From NCBI GenBank assembly GCA_035645275.1, contig DASQMX010000031.1:558001-622000 (forward strand): a stretch of 64,000 bases of DNA, read 5' to 3'. The DNA is from Paranoxybacillus sp035645275 (GTDB taxonomy: Bacteria > Bacillota > Bacilli > Bacillales > Anoxybacillaceae). This document shows positions 17,217-26,647 of the stretch, one piece after another. The position numbers and the translations under genes were made by a program. Within the stretch, counting starts at the first letter, position 1. The number at the start of each line of letters is the position of its first letter. Under the pieces are notes generated by a model. It searched no databases and was not told the origin of the DNA. It saw only the letters and a list, made by a program, of their open reading frames with translations.

Positions 17217-18917
17217 TTTATACACACGTGCTTCATACGGCTTTAATAAAATCGTCTCAATCTCTTCATTTTCATCCACAGGATAATTGCTAATCAACAA
17301 TTGTTTTTCAGTAAACGTAATATGATTCGGTAAAACAAAAGTTGGTGTTTCCGCACTAAAGTTTGTAATGACAAGCAGTTGCTCATTATCTAACTTCCTA
17401 ATGTATGCATAAATTTGCTCATCATCTTCCAAAATGAGCTCATACGAACCGTAAACGATAATGTCATGTTCTTTACGTAAACGAATTAATTTTTTATAGT
17501 AATGGAAAATCGAATTTTCATCTTTAAGAGCCTGCTCAACGTTAATTTCACGATAGTTCGGATTAACTTCAATCCATGGCGTTCCAGTGGTAAACCCCGC
17601 ATGTTCTGTTGCATCCCACTGCATCGGAGTACGCGCATTATCACGTCCACGATAATGAATCGCTTTTAATATCTTTTCTGGATCATAACCTTTTTCAACC
17701 ACTAAATCTTTCCAAAGGTTATGAACTTCTACATCGCGATATTGTTCAATGGTTGGAAAAGCGACATTCGTCATGCCAATTTCTTGTCCTTGATAAATAT
17801 ATGGCGTACCTTGCATCATATGAAGCCACGTTGCTAACATTTTCGCACTTTCAAGGCGATAACGTTGATCATCACCAAATCGCGAAACAGAACGAGGCTG
17901 GTCGTGATTTTCAAGGTAAAGAGAGTTCCATCCTTTTCCGTGTAACTCTGTTTGCCATTTGCTCATAATTTTCTTCAAGTCTGTTAATTTCCACGGTTGA
18001 ATATCCCATTTTCCGAGAGGGCTTCCAGGTTTCGTATCGACATCCATATGCTCAAAGTGAAACAACATGCTCATAACACCATCTTGCTCATTTGTAAAAC
18101 GAATGGCATCATCCGTATTGACAAACGGTGTTTCACCAACAGTCAAAATATCGTACTTACTTAATACCTTCTCTTTCATTTCCCGCAAATAATCCATTAA
18201 TTTCGGACCGTTAACAAAATATTGACCGCCCCATTGATAACGATCATTCAGATTTGTCACTGGTGCATCTGGCAGCCCTTCCACTTTTGATAACAAGTTG
18301 ATGACATCCATTCGGAATCCATCAATTCCACGGTCGAGCCACCAAGTCATCATCTTAAAAATTTCTTTACGGACGTTCGGATTTTTCCAGTTTAAATCAG
18401 GCTGCTTTTTAGAGAAAAGATGCAAATAATATTCCCCTGTCGTCTCATCATACTGCCAAGCGGAACCACTAAAAAACGATTGCCAATTGTTCGGTTCTTT
18501 TCCCTCCTTGCCTGGACGCCAAATATAATAATCGCGATACGGATTATCCTTTGATTTCCTTGATTCAATAAACCACGGATGCTCATCAGATGTATGATTC
18601 ACTACTAAATCCATCACTAACTTCATACCTCGGCCATGCATTTGCGCTAATAACTCATCCCAATCTGCGAGCGTTCCGAATTCATCCATAATCGCTTGAT
18701 AATCGCTAATATCATACCCATTATCATCATTCGGTGATTTGTATACAGGTGATAACCATACAACATCGACACCAAGTTCTTTTAGGTAATCTAATTTTTC
18801 AATAATGCCACGTAAATCACCAATTCCATCGCCATTTGAATCTTTAAAGCTGCGCGGATAAATTTGATATACAACCGCTTCTTTCCACCATTTTTTATTT
18901 TTTGAAATCGATTCCAC
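17208..18917 (-). CDS. malL: Oligo-1,6-glucosidase / alpha-glucosidase (GH13)
   Basis: Cytoplasmic 569-residue GH13 enzyme that hydrolyses maltose, maltodextrin and isomaltose ends delivered by the adjacent transporter. Family regions are in order: DLVVNHTSDEHPW near residue 100, GFRMDVINLLSK (nucleophile Asp near 199), TVGETPFV (acid Glu near 256) and YLENHDQPRSVSRFGDD (Asp near 330). The VINLLS after the nucleophile suggests a broad alpha-1,6/alpha-1,4 enzyme, as in oligo-1,6-glucosidases. No signal peptide. GTG start with AGAGGTG seven bases upstream. It is the last gene of the maltodextrin operon. Confidence 0.92.
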   Translation of the reverse strand: MESISKNKKWWKEAVVYQIYPRSFKDSNGDGIGDLRGIIEKLDYLKELGVDVVWLSPVYKSPNDDNGYDISDYQAIMDEFGTLADWDELLAQMHGRGMKLVMDLVVNHTSDEHPWFIESRKSKDNPYRDYYIWRPGKEGKEPNNWQSFFSGSAWQYDETTGEYYLHLFSKKQPDLNWKNPNVRKEIFKMMTWWLDRGIDGFRMDVINLLSKVEGLPDAPVTNLNDRYQWGGQYFVNGPKLMDYLREMKEKVLSKYDILTVGETPFVNTDDAIRFTNEQDGVMSMLFHFEHMDVDTKPGSPLGKWDIQPWKLTDLKKIMSKWQTELHGKGWNSLYLENHDQPRSVSRFGDDQRYRLESAKMLATWLHMMQGTPYIYQGQEIGMTNVAFPTIEQYRDVEVHNLWKDLVVEKGYDPEKILKAIHYRGRDNARTPMQWDATEHAGFTTGTPWIEVNPNYREINVEQALKDENSIFHYYKKLIRLRKEHDIIVYGSYELILEDDEQIYAYIRKLDNEQLLVITNFSAETPTFVLPNHITFTEKQLLISNYPVDENEEIETILLKPYEARVYKLK

Positions 18918-18935
18918 AATCTATCACCTCTTTAT

Positions 18936-19760
18936 TTACTCTTTCACTGAACCGGATGTTAACCCCGAAACAATACGACGTTGGAATAATAACACCATGA
19001 TAACAAGCGGGATGGTCACAATGACAGTCGCAGCGGAAATTTCACCCCAAGGAATCGTATATTGTCCTTGAAACATGGCAATCCCGACTGGAACCGTTTT
19101 ATATTTTTCTGCGGTATTAATCGTTAACGCGAATAAAAACTCATTCCATGCCGCAATAAAAACGAGAATCGATGTCGTGAATACTCCTGGTACCGCAAGC
19201 GGTAAAATGATTTTAAAGTACGTCTGCATCGGTGTTGCTCCGTCTATTTTCGCTGCCTCTTCTAAATCAAATGGAATTTTTCTAAAAAACGTGACTAATA
19301 GCCAAATCGATAACGGCAAGGCAAATGTTGTATAAGGAATAATTAAACCTAGGTAACTATTTGTTAATCCAAATTTTTTCACAAACATATAAATTGGTGA
19401 AATCGTTGCAATTTGCGGAAACATCGATACTGCTAAAACAATCCCAAGAATCAATGCCTTTCCTTTAAATTCAAGACGCGCAATGGCATATGCTGCAAAT
19501 GCGGCAACAAATACTGTATAAATGGTCGTAATCGTCGCTACAACCGTGCTGTTCCATAAATATCGTAAAAACGGGTAGTTCACAAACACGGAAACATACG
19601 ACTTCAAGGTTGGATGGCTTGTAAACCAATTAAATGCTTCTTCTCCAAACAATTCACTTAACGGTTTTACCGAACTGAGTAAAATCCACAAAAACGGAAA
19701 CATGACGAAAAATACGAAGAAAACTAAACACACATAAAATGACGGGCCTGCTTTTTTCAC
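18936..19760 (-). CDS. mdxG: Maltodextrin ABC transporter permease MdxG/MalG
   Basis: A 274-residue inner permease of the carbohydrate uptake CUT1 class, six membrane segments, with the ATPase-contacting EAA loop EEAAKIDGATPMQTYFKIILP near residue 190. It pairs with MdxF and the lipoprotein MdxE. No ATPase is encoded in the operon; MsmX (58532-59647) is the likely partner, as in B. subtilis. GTG start with AGGGGTG upstream. It begins 15 bases after mdxF ends. Confidence 0.92.
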   Translation of the reverse strand: MKKAGPSFYVCLVFFVFFVMFPFLWILLSSVKPLSELFGEEAFNWFTSHPTLKSYVSVFVNYPFLRYLWNSTVVATITTIYTVFVAAFAAYAIARLEFKGKALILGIVLAVSMFPQIATISPIYMFVKKFGLTNSYLGLIIPYTTFALPLSIWLLVTFFRKIPFDLEEAAKIDGATPMQTYFKIILPLAVPGVFTTSILVFIAAWNEFLFALTINTAEKYKTVPVGIAMFQGQYTIPWGEISAATVIVTIPLVIMVLLFQRRIVSGLTSGSVKE

Positions 19761-19775
19761 GATTTCACCCCTTTA

Positions 19776-21095
19776 CTATTTTTTCGCACCATCAGAGATT
19801 AAATCTGCGCCTAAAAGTTTAATATAAATCGCAGAAATGATCGCAACACAAATAAAGACGATGACCGCTAACGCAGAACCTTCTCCGAAATTCGTTTGCG
19901 AGAACATTACTTTATACGCTAAAATCGAAATTGTCTCTGTTGAGTTTGCTGGTCCTCCGCCTGTTAAAACGAAAATTAGGTCAAAAACGCGGAATGCATC
20001 AAGCGTACGGAAGAGAAGTGCCACTAAAATACTCGATTTTAATAAAGGCAACGTAATTTTCATAAATTGTTGCCATTTTGTTGCTCCGTCAATCGAAGCA
20101 GCTTCATATAAAGAACTTGGGATCGTTTGTAAACCCGCAAGTAATAATAGCGCCATATAAGGAGTCGTCTTCCACACGTCAGCGAAAATGACGGCAAACA
20201 TAGCTCCTGCTTCTGTCGTCAGCAAATCTCCCATTCTATGAATGAGACCAATATCCGCAAAATACTTGGCAACAATTCCGTTTTGCCCATCATATAAAAA
20301 TTTCCACATAAGTGCTGAAACCGCAGTTGGAATCGCCCACGGGATGAGAATGGTCGCACGAACAAGCCCCCGACCAAAAAACGCTTTATTAATTAAAAGC
20401 GCAATCGCCAATCCTAATACGAGCTCAATAGCAACAGAGATAACGGTAAATACCGTTGTATTCCATAATGCCTTCCAGAGGCGCTCATCAGTGAAGTTAT
20501 CTTTATAGTGTTTAAGGCCGATAAAGTTCGGCTCAATGATTGTTCCTTTTAGCCCTTTAGCAAGCCCCGTTACTTTATCTGCTTGCTTTAATTCGCCTGC
20601 TTCTTTCATTTCGACAAGCGTTTTCGAGACATCATCGATCGTTTTTTCAAACTGCTTCGCATCCTCTTCATCTAACTCAACGATTTTAATGTCGTCTTTA
20701 GGAGATTCAAAATTATTTAAAGCTTCATCGACTTGTTCGTAACGTTTCGCCACATCCTTATCAGAACGAATGGTATCATCAAGTTTTTGTAGTTGCTCTT
20801 GTAAATCGGCTAACGTTTCTTTCGTTTCTCCGCTGGCAGTGGCCATTTCTTGTTTTAACGCGCTATTTAAAAATGGATAGCTCTGTAAATATCCTTCTAA
20901 ATCTAAGCTATAGTTCAAATGAACGGATGATTTTGTCGGGTCATTTAATCGGTAATCAAATAAACTATAATAAAACGATTGGAGCACTGGCCAAATCGCT
21001 ACGGCTAAAATTAATAGCATCGCTGGAGCGACGAGCGCATAACCTAATAGACGTTCCGAACGCTTTTCATTTCCCAAAGAACTTCCTTTTTTCAC
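19776..21095 (-). CDS. mdxF: Maltodextrin ABC transporter permease MdxF/MalF
   Basis: A 439-residue CUT1 permease. After a first membrane segment (about residues 20-45) it has an extracytoplasmic insert of about 130 residues, helical and charged (EETLADLQEQLQKLDDTI...), before the second segment; this recalls the P2 loop of E. coli MalF. The core has the EAA loop YEAASIDGATKWQQFMKITLP near residue 345. I chose the GTG at 21095 (MKKGSSLGNEK), which has AGGGGGAAGG upstream; the ATG at 21113 is inside that site's upstream region. A stable hairpin lies between mdxE and mdxF. Confidence 0.9.
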   Translation of the reverse strand: MKKGSSLGNEKRSERLLGYALVAPAMLLILAVAIWPVLQSFYYSLFDYRLNDPTKSSVHLNYSLDLEGYLQSYPFLNSALKQEMATASGETKETLADLQEQLQKLDDTIRSDKDVAKRYEQVDEALNNFESPKDDIKIVELDEEDAKQFEKTIDDVSKTLVEMKEAGELKQADKVTGLAKGLKGTIIEPNFIGLKHYKDNFTDERLWKALWNTTVFTVISVAIELVLGLAIALLINKAFFGRGLVRATILIPWAIPTAVSALMWKFLYDGQNGIVAKYFADIGLIHRMGDLLTTEAGAMFAVIFADVWKTTPYMALLLLAGLQTIPSSLYEAASIDGATKWQQFMKITLPLLKSSILVALLFRTLDAFRVFDLIFVLTGGGPANSTETISILAYKVMFSQTNFGEGSALAVIVFICVAIISAIYIKLLGADLISDGAKK

Positions 21096-21120
21096 ACGCC
21101 TTCCCCCTAGCATAAAGGAT

Positions 21121-21162
21121 GTTAGCCTTCAGCGCTTGTATAACAGCAAGCTGAAGGCTAAC
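21121..21162. other. Intercistronic hairpin between mdxE and mdxF
   Basis: GTTAGCCTTCAGC and GCTGAAGGCTAAC form a 13-bp perfect stem with a 16-base loop and no T-run. A hairpin between the binding protein and permease genes would protect the upstream message or limit readthrough, giving more binding protein than permease. Confidence 0.7.
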
Positions 21163-21172
21163 GGAACCACTC

Positions 21173-22483
21173 TTATTTTTGCATTGTTGCTTTAATTTCT
21201 TTTTCCATATTAGCAACAGCTTGCTCAACGGTTAATTCTCCTGCAATGGCCTTAGAGACATTGATTTGAATAATTTCTGACACTTCTGGGTAGTTTGGAA
21301 CGACAGGGCGTGGTACCGCTGCATTTAATGCGTTCACAAAGCCTTCTTCAGCAAAGAATGGGTTCGCTTTTAAAACTTCTTCATCTTTGAATAATTCTGG
21401 AAGAGTTGGTGCTAAACCACCGTAAATTGCCGAAATTTTTTGTCCTTCTGGTCCTGTCATAAATTTTACAAATTCCCATGCTTCTTTTTTATGTTTAGAA
21501 TATTTGTTAATCGCGGTCATCCAACCACCTAATGTTGCCGCAGAACCTTTATCGCCTGCTGGTAGAGGTGCTACGCCAACTTTGCCGACAATTTTTGATT
21601 GTTCTTGATCGTTTGCTAGGGCATATTGATATGGCCAGTTACGAATAAAAGGAGATTGCCCTTCAATAAACGCTGTATGTGATTCTGGCTCTGTAAATGT
21701 TGTAATATTGCTTGGAACAACATCCGACTTCGCAATTTCCACTAATTTTTTCAATCCTTTAATTGTTTCTGGACTGTTGACAACGACGTTATTATTTTCA
21801 TCGACAATTTTTCCACCGTAAGAAGCGATAAATTCAACAGCATTACATACTAAGCCTTCATACTGCTTTGCCTGCATTAAATAACCAAATTGCGTGCCGC
21901 CTTTTCCTTTAAATTCTTTTGCCTTCGCTAGCAACTCGTCCCATGTCTTCGGAACTTGATCTTTTGGAACAATATCAGTGCGGTAAAACAACATCCCTGC
22001 ATCGATAAATTTTGGAATTGCCCATTGTTTACCATCAAAATTTCCTGCTGCTAATGCGCCTTGGTTATATTTGCTTAAATCAACACCATCTTGTTCAATA
22101 AAACGGTCTAATGGTAACGTATAACCGGCTTGGGCAAATTCAGCCGGCCATACAACATCAAGATCCATAACATCAATTTCTGATGACTGGGCGTTTAACA
22201 TCGTAACATATGCGTCATGTTGCTGGCCGGTATCTGCAGGCATTTCACGGAACTCCACATCAATATTTGGATGCTTTTTTTCAAACGCTTCGATAATCTT
22301 CTCTGTCGCTTTAGTAGAATCTTGTCCGCGAGCATAAACGATTTTTACAACTTCTTCTGACTTTTCTCCTGGTTTCTGATTGTCCTTTTTATCCTCGCTT
22401 GTATTTTCAGCGTTTGAGCATGCCGTTAACCCAAGTGTAAGCGCCAACAAAGTTGATGAAAATTTCATCGTCTTTTTCATCAT
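21173..22483 (-). CDS. mdxE: Maltodextrin-binding lipoprotein MdxE/MalE
   Basis: A 436-residue extracytoplasmic solute-binding protein of family 1. The signal peptide ends with the lipobox GLTAC (Cys near residue 22), followed by an acidic linker (SEDKKDNQKPGEKSEE). The mature protein has VKIVYARGQDSTKATEKIIEAF at its start and typical sugar-binding lobes. It captures maltodextrins for MdxFG. GGGGGGATCA precedes the tandem ATGATG start. It is the second gene of the operon, 27 bases after the regulator. The CUT1 family could also take other oligosaccharides; malL next door favours alpha-glucans. Confidence 0.9.
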   Translation of the reverse strand: MMKKTMKFSSTLLALTLGLTACSNAENTSEDKKDNQKPGEKSEEVVKIVYARGQDSTKATEKIIEAFEKKHPNIDVEFREMPADTGQQHDAYVTMLNAQSSEIDVMDLDVVWPAEFAQAGYTLPLDRFIEQDGVDLSKYNQGALAAGNFDGKQWAIPKFIDAGMLFYRTDIVPKDQVPKTWDELLAKAKEFKGKGGTQFGYLMQAKQYEGLVCNAVEFIASYGGKIVDENNNVVVNSPETIKGLKKLVEIAKSDVVPSNITTFTEPESHTAFIEGQSPFIRNWPYQYALANDQEQSKIVGKVGVAPLPAGDKGSAATLGGWMTAINKYSKHKKEAWEFVKFMTGPEGQKISAIYGGLAPTLPELFKDEEVLKANPFFAEEGFVNALNAAVPRPVVPNYPEVSEIIQINVSKAIAGELTVEQAVANMEKEIKATMQK

Positions 22484-22510
22484 TGATCCCCCCTGTATAT
22501 GGTAGCAATT

Positions 22511-23527
22511 TCATAATTGGCCTATAAGCTTGGTTGAAACAGTCGATTCCCTAATAATCAGACGTAATGGAAATTCATACACTTCGCGCTGCCGATATGT
22601 TCGAGAACGAATTTTTTCGATCATAATTTCAAGCGCCTTTTGGGCCATCTTTTCAACTGGTTGATGCACGGTAGTAATCGTCGGTTCCATAAGCTCAGTA
22701 ATCGTTTGATTGTCAAAGCCGATAACAGCGAGCTCCTCCGGAACTTTGCATCCATGCTTTTTCGCTTCGGAAATCATTCCAGCTGCTACTTCATCACTTC
22801 CAGTAAATACAGCCGTGGGCGATTCAGAAAGAGACATCATTTGATGAAACACTCGTCTGCCGTCTTCACTATGTAAAGCATCCCTAAACGCATATTGTTC
22901 ATCAAATTCAATCCCGTATTCCGAAAGCGCTTTTCGAAACCCGATTTCACGGTGACTCGCAACGTTGCTTCGCGTGCTGCCGCAACAATAAGCGATTCGC
23001 CTATGCCCTTGTTCCAACAAATGCTTAGTGGCGATATAACCACCATACACTTGATTGAGCATCACAGACGGAACGTTTGCGCGCTCATTAAATTCATTGC
23101 ATAGCACAATTGGCCCGTAATCTAGGAAAGGTGCAAGCACTTCCCAGTCGTTTTGAATCGAAGCAAGAATAACACCATCAACCTGCTTTGTTTTTAAGAG
23201 ATTCATATAGTTCAGTTCTTTTTCTGATGAATATCTCGTCTGACAAATAATAAGCTGGTAGCCATGTTTAGAGGCGGCGATTTCTATTGATTCCACCAAT
23301 TGACTAAAAAATGGGTTTGTAATTCTTGGAATCAATAACGCAATAATGTCTGTTTTTTGACTTCGCAGACTTCGCGCCAATGAGTTAGGGGCATACCCTA
23401 ATTTGTTCATCGCTTCAATCACTAGTTTTCTCTTATCCTCTGAAACATACGGATGATTATTAATGACCCTTGATACAGTAGTCCGCGACAGTCCGGCTAA
23501 TCTAGCTACATCTTCAATCGTTGACAT
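22511..23527 (-). CDS. mdxR: LacI-family repressor of the maltodextrin operon
   Basis: A 338-residue LacI/GalR regulator. The N-terminal helix-turn-helix and hinge read MSTIEDVARLAGLSRTTVSR then VINNHPYVSEDKR; the rest is a sugar-binding domain. It is the first gene of the operon (regulator, binding protein, two permeases, glucosidase), so it probably controls its own transcript and responds to maltodextrin or maltose. An operator-like palindrome lies just downstream of the -10 box. Name by analogy with mdxR of B. subtilis. Confidence 0.85.
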   Translation of the reverse strand: MSTIEDVARLAGLSRTTVSRVINNHPYVSEDKRKLVIEAMNKLGYAPNSLARSLRSQKTDIIALLIPRITNPFFSQLVESIEIAASKHGYQLIICQTRYSSEKELNYMNLLKTKQVDGVILASIQNDWEVLAPFLDYGPIVLCNEFNERANVPSVMLNQVYGGYIATKHLLEQGHRRIAYCCGSTRSNVASHREIGFRKALSEYGIEFDEQYAFRDALHSEDGRRVFHQMMSLSESPTAVFTGSDEVAAGMISEAKKHGCKVPEELAVIGFDNQTITELMEPTITTVHQPVEKMAQKALEIMIEKIRSRTYRQREVYEFPLRLIIRESTVSTKLIGQL

Positions 23528-23576
23528 TTGTGCTTTTACCTCCTCACTTACAAAAATGTACCCCCCCTCAAGAAAC

Positions 23577-23603
23577 TGAAATCGTTTTCATAATCGGATT
23601 ATA
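23577..23603 (-). promoter_or_regulatory. Maltodextrin operon promoter with cre site
   Basis: On the minus strand ATGAAAACGATTTCA (23577-23591) matches the CcpA cre consensus WTGNAANCGNWWNCA at every position. A TATAAT (23598-23603) lies immediately upstream, so the site covers the transcription start. LacI-family sites look alike; it could equally be the MdxR operator, or serve both. Confidence 0.75.
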
Positions 23604-23730
23604 ATGTAATTTATACCAATATTCAACTAATAATCTTTAAATTTTCAAAAAATTTTTGAACGAAAAAACGGAGATGATCATTTAGCGAACTAGACATTCA
23701 AAAAACAGCTCCATATTCCCTTAACGACAA

Positions 23731-23763
23731 AAACTCCTAAGGCTTATAATGCCTTAGGAGTTT
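23731..23763. terminator. Terminator overlapping the end of yhgE
   Basis: CTCCTAAGGC and GCCTTAGGAG, a perfect 10-bp stem around TTATAAT, covering the yhgE stop codon. Confidence 0.7.
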
Positions 23764-25981
23764 CTGCCTCATCTTGCACCAGTGTATGGAATTGTCGTTT
23801 ATGTTTTATTGTAAAATATAAAATCGTTCCCGCAGACAAGACAGCCATAAACCCTATTAATGTGAATGCATTTTTCCACATGAACGCGAAGTCACCGCTT
23901 GAAATAACTGCTTTAAAGCCGAATACGGAATAAGTCATTGGCAACCATGCGTTAAAATGTTGCAATGCTTTTGGAATTAATTCAAGCGGGAATGTTCCGG
24001 CGCTCGTCGTTAATTGTAAAATTAAAATAACAATACCAACAAAGCGGCCAGGATCTCCTAATGTTGTGACAAGGAATTGAATTAACGCGATAAATGTAAG
24101 GCTTGTGATGACGCTAAACAAGATAAACATTGGCACGCTTTGCACATCAATGCCTAATCCGGAAAGCAACACTGTATCAGCTAATAACGCTTGGATGCCT
24201 CCGGCAATCATCAGGACACCAAACTTGCCGACAAACCAGCTAATACCTGAACTTGGCACACCGGCAGGGTCACGTAACGGAAAGACAATGGATAATAATA
24301 ATGCCCCAACAAATAAACCTAATGATAAGAAATACGGTGCAAACCCTGTGCCGTAGTTTGGCACTTCATTAATTTTTTTGTTTGCTACTTCAACTGGTTT
24401 AGCAAACATGTCATATACATCTTTATTCGCTTTTACGTTTCCAACTTCTTTGGCACCGTCTTTTAGTTTCGTTGCAAGTTCATGAGAACCTGCGTCTAGT
24501 TTCCCCATTCCGTCGGCAAGCTCACTCGAACCAGAAGCCAGTTTGTTCACACCATCTTGTAATTTATTAGAACCGGAAGCTAGTTCATTTAAGCCTGACG
24601 ATAATTGGCCGCTGCCGCTCGCAAGTTGTTCAACGCCGCTTTTTGCTTCGTTCATTTTTTCCCCGAATGTGGCTAACCCTTGGACGAGTTTCGTTTGTCC
24701 AGCGGCTAACGTATCAGCACCTGCGGCTAGTTGTTCTTGCCCAGCGATTAACCGTTTCATTCCATTGCTTAAAGCGAGCTGACCATTATATAATTGCGTC
24801 GCACCAGAAGCAAGTTGACTGGCACCGTTTTTTAATTCTGTTGCCCCTGTGGAGAGTTGTTCCATTCCTCCTGAGACTTGTTTGCTTCCTTCGGCTAACT
24901 GCTTCACATTATTTTTTAATGTTTCTAACATCGCTTTTTCTTGTGGATCAGTAGTTTGTGAAATCATTGCATCGAGTTGTGCGACCATTTTCTCAAGTCC
25001 AGCGCTTACCTGTAGAGCTCCTGCTTTCGTTTGTTCCGCCCCTTGCCTCCATTGTTCCAACGAAGTGGAAAGATTGTTTGCTCCGTCTTTTAACCGCGCT
25101 GCACCACTTGTAAGCTGTGGAAGCTTCTCATTCATTTCTTCCATTCCTGCAAGTGATTGTTGTAAGCCGACAGCTAATTGTTTAGAACCTGTCTCCGCCT
25201 TTTTCGCGCCTTCCAGCAGTCGCGCCTGCCCGTCTTTCAGCTGTGCAAAACCATTGTTTAACTTATCTACTCCGTGATTTAAACGTTCAGAGCCTGAAGC
25301 AGCTGTTTGTAACCCGTCTTTAAACGCTATTGATTTTTCCGCTAATACTTTTAGGTTTTTGTAAATTTCTGCAGATCCATCTTTTGCAGTGACAATTCCC
25401 TCATGAAGTTTTCCTGCGCCTTCGCTCGCATCATTTAATCCTTTTGCTACTTTTTTAATATTATCAAACATCGTTTCCGCGTAAGTTGCCGTTAACGTAT
25501 TGGAAACTTCTTCTTTAATTTTTTCTACGGCTGTGCTGCCGATTTGTGCCGACAAAAAGTTAAAACTTTCATTCGGCATATAAATTAATTCCATCTTTTT
25601 CGGATGCTCATCTTGTAACGTTGTTGCATTTTTCGAGAAGTTTTCCGGGATTTTTATGACCATGTAATATTTTTGATTTTTTAATCCCTTCTCTCCCTCT
25701 TCTTCATCGACAAAGTGCCAAGAAAATTGTTTGTTTTCTTTTAAGTTTTTCACTAGCTCATCGCCGATTTCGAGCTTTTCTCCATTTAAAACGGCGCCTT
25801 TATCGTTATTAACAACGGCAACTGGCAATTCATCTAAATGATTATATGGATCCCAAAATGCCCATAAAAACATGCCGCTGTATAACAACGGAATAAATAA
25901 TACAGCAATCACAGGAATTAAAATTTTCCGGTTTGTCACTATTGCTTTTAATTCCTCAAAAAATAACGAAAGCGCCCGCAT
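23744..25981 (-). CDS. yhgE: YhgE/Pip family membrane protein
   Basis: A 745-residue protein of the YhgE/Pip class (ABC-2 permease-like, related to phage infection protein). One N-terminal membrane segment is followed by a long extracytoplasmic region with many degenerate 7-11-residue repeats of the LASGSxxLxxG type (about residues 200-510), predicted coiled or rod-like, and then about five C-terminal membrane segments. In other genera such proteins move large molecules or act as phage receptors. The start MRALSLFFEEL at 25981 has AAAGGAGGG upstream; a longer frame to 26023 would run into the operator. Likely controlled by YhgD. Confidence 0.87.
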   Translation of the reverse strand: MRALSLFFEELKAIVTNRKILIPVIAVLFIPLLYSGMFLWAFWDPYNHLDELPVAVVNNDKGAVLNGEKLEIGDELVKNLKENKQFSWHFVDEEEGEKGLKNQKYYMVIKIPENFSKNATTLQDEHPKKMELIYMPNESFNFLSAQIGSTAVEKIKEEVSNTLTATYAETMFDNIKKVAKGLNDASEGAGKLHEGIVTAKDGSAEIYKNLKVLAEKSIAFKDGLQTAASGSERLNHGVDKLNNGFAQLKDGQARLLEGAKKAETGSKQLAVGLQQSLAGMEEMNEKLPQLTSGAARLKDGANNLSTSLEQWRQGAEQTKAGALQVSAGLEKMVAQLDAMISQTTDPQEKAMLETLKNNVKQLAEGSKQVSGGMEQLSTGATELKNGASQLASGATQLYNGQLALSNGMKRLIAGQEQLAAGADTLAAGQTKLVQGLATFGEKMNEAKSGVEQLASGSGQLSSGLNELASGSNKLQDGVNKLASGSSELADGMGKLDAGSHELATKLKDGAKEVGNVKANKDVYDMFAKPVEVANKKINEVPNYGTGFAPYFLSLGLFVGALLLSIVFPLRDPAGVPSSGISWFVGKFGVLMIAGGIQALLADTVLLSGLGIDVQSVPMFILFSVITSLTFIALIQFLVTTLGDPGRFVGIVILILQLTTSAGTFPLELIPKALQHFNAWLPMTYSVFGFKAVISSGDFAFMWKNAFTLIGFMAVLSAGTILYFTIKHKRQFHTLVQDEAETPKAL

Positions 25982-26007
25982 GTTATTCTCCCTCCTTTTA
26001 AAATATT

Positions 26008-26030
26008 TGACCGTTTTGTTCATTTAGTCA
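26008..26030 (-). promoter_or_regulatory. YhgD-type operator upstream of yhgE
   Basis: On the minus strand it reads TGACTAAATGAACA, AAAC, then GGTCA. The same 14-base left part and GGTCA right part, in the same register, recur upstream of yhgD at 26648-26670. TGAC(T/C) arms make an imperfect palindrome, as for TetR operators. Confidence 0.7.
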
Positions 26031-26056
26031 GTTCAAACAAAAAAGAAAAGGACTAT

Positions 26057-26629
26057 CTATTTTGACAATCCTTTCAAAAAATAGAGTTCAAATAATTCAG
26101 CGATTTTTTCCTTTTCAAGCGGCTCGTGATTTTTCTCCCAGTCAAAAATAAGGGCGACATACAGTTTCAACATAAGAAAAGCTGTAATTTCTGCATCACA
26201 AGGACGGATTTCCCCTTTTTCAATCGCTGCTTCAATTTTTTCCTTAATGTAAGCGATAATAGCTGCTTCTAACTTTTTTATCACTTCTTGAACAGCAGGC
26301 GTCCCCATCTCACGCTCTTCTTGAAATAATTTAATCGCTAATTGATGTTGTTTACGAAACTCTAAAATTCGGTACAACGCCCGATGTACGTTTTCAAAAA
26401 AGCTGAGCTGAGGGTCCATCACCTGCTCTGCCGCTTCTTTCATTTCTGAAATTAATGTCGATACAATTTCATCGAACAATTCTTCTTTATTTTTAAAGAA
26501 TGTATAAATTGTCCCTTTTCCTACATTCGCTAACTTTGCGACTTGGTCCATTGTCGTGGCTTTATAGCCAAAAAGAGAAAACGACTTTGTCGCTGCATCA
26601 ATAATTTGTTGTTTTCGATTAACAGCCAT
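26057..26629 (-). CDS. yhgD: TetR-family repressor YhgD
   Basis: A 190-residue TetR-family regulator. The DNA-binding domain at residues about 5-50 (RKQQIIDAATKSFSLFGYKA, then TTMDQVAKLANVGKGTIYTFF) is canonical; the rest is a helical ligand-binding domain. It is directly upstream of yhgE on the same strand and shares an operator with it, so it probably represses itself and yhgE. The ATG at 26629 follows AAAGGATGAGG. In B. subtilis yhgD also follows the hem genes. Confidence 0.88.
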   Translation of the reverse strand: MAVNRKQQIIDAATKSFSLFGYKATTMDQVAKLANVGKGTIYTFFKNKEELFDEIVSTLISEMKEAAEQVMDPQLSFFENVHRALYRILEFRKQHQLAIKLFQEEREMGTPAVQEVIKKLEAAIIAYIKEKIEAAIEKGEIRPCDAEITAFLMLKLYVALIFDWEKNHEPLEKEKIAELFELYFLKGLSK

Positions 26630-26647
26630 TTTCCTCATCCTTTAAAT

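Noticed and set aside
24105..25277. Long open frames opposite yhgE
   Set aside because: They arise from the repetitive codons of yhgE, lack ribosome binding sites and read as low-complexity Ser/Ala/Pro/Cys protein.
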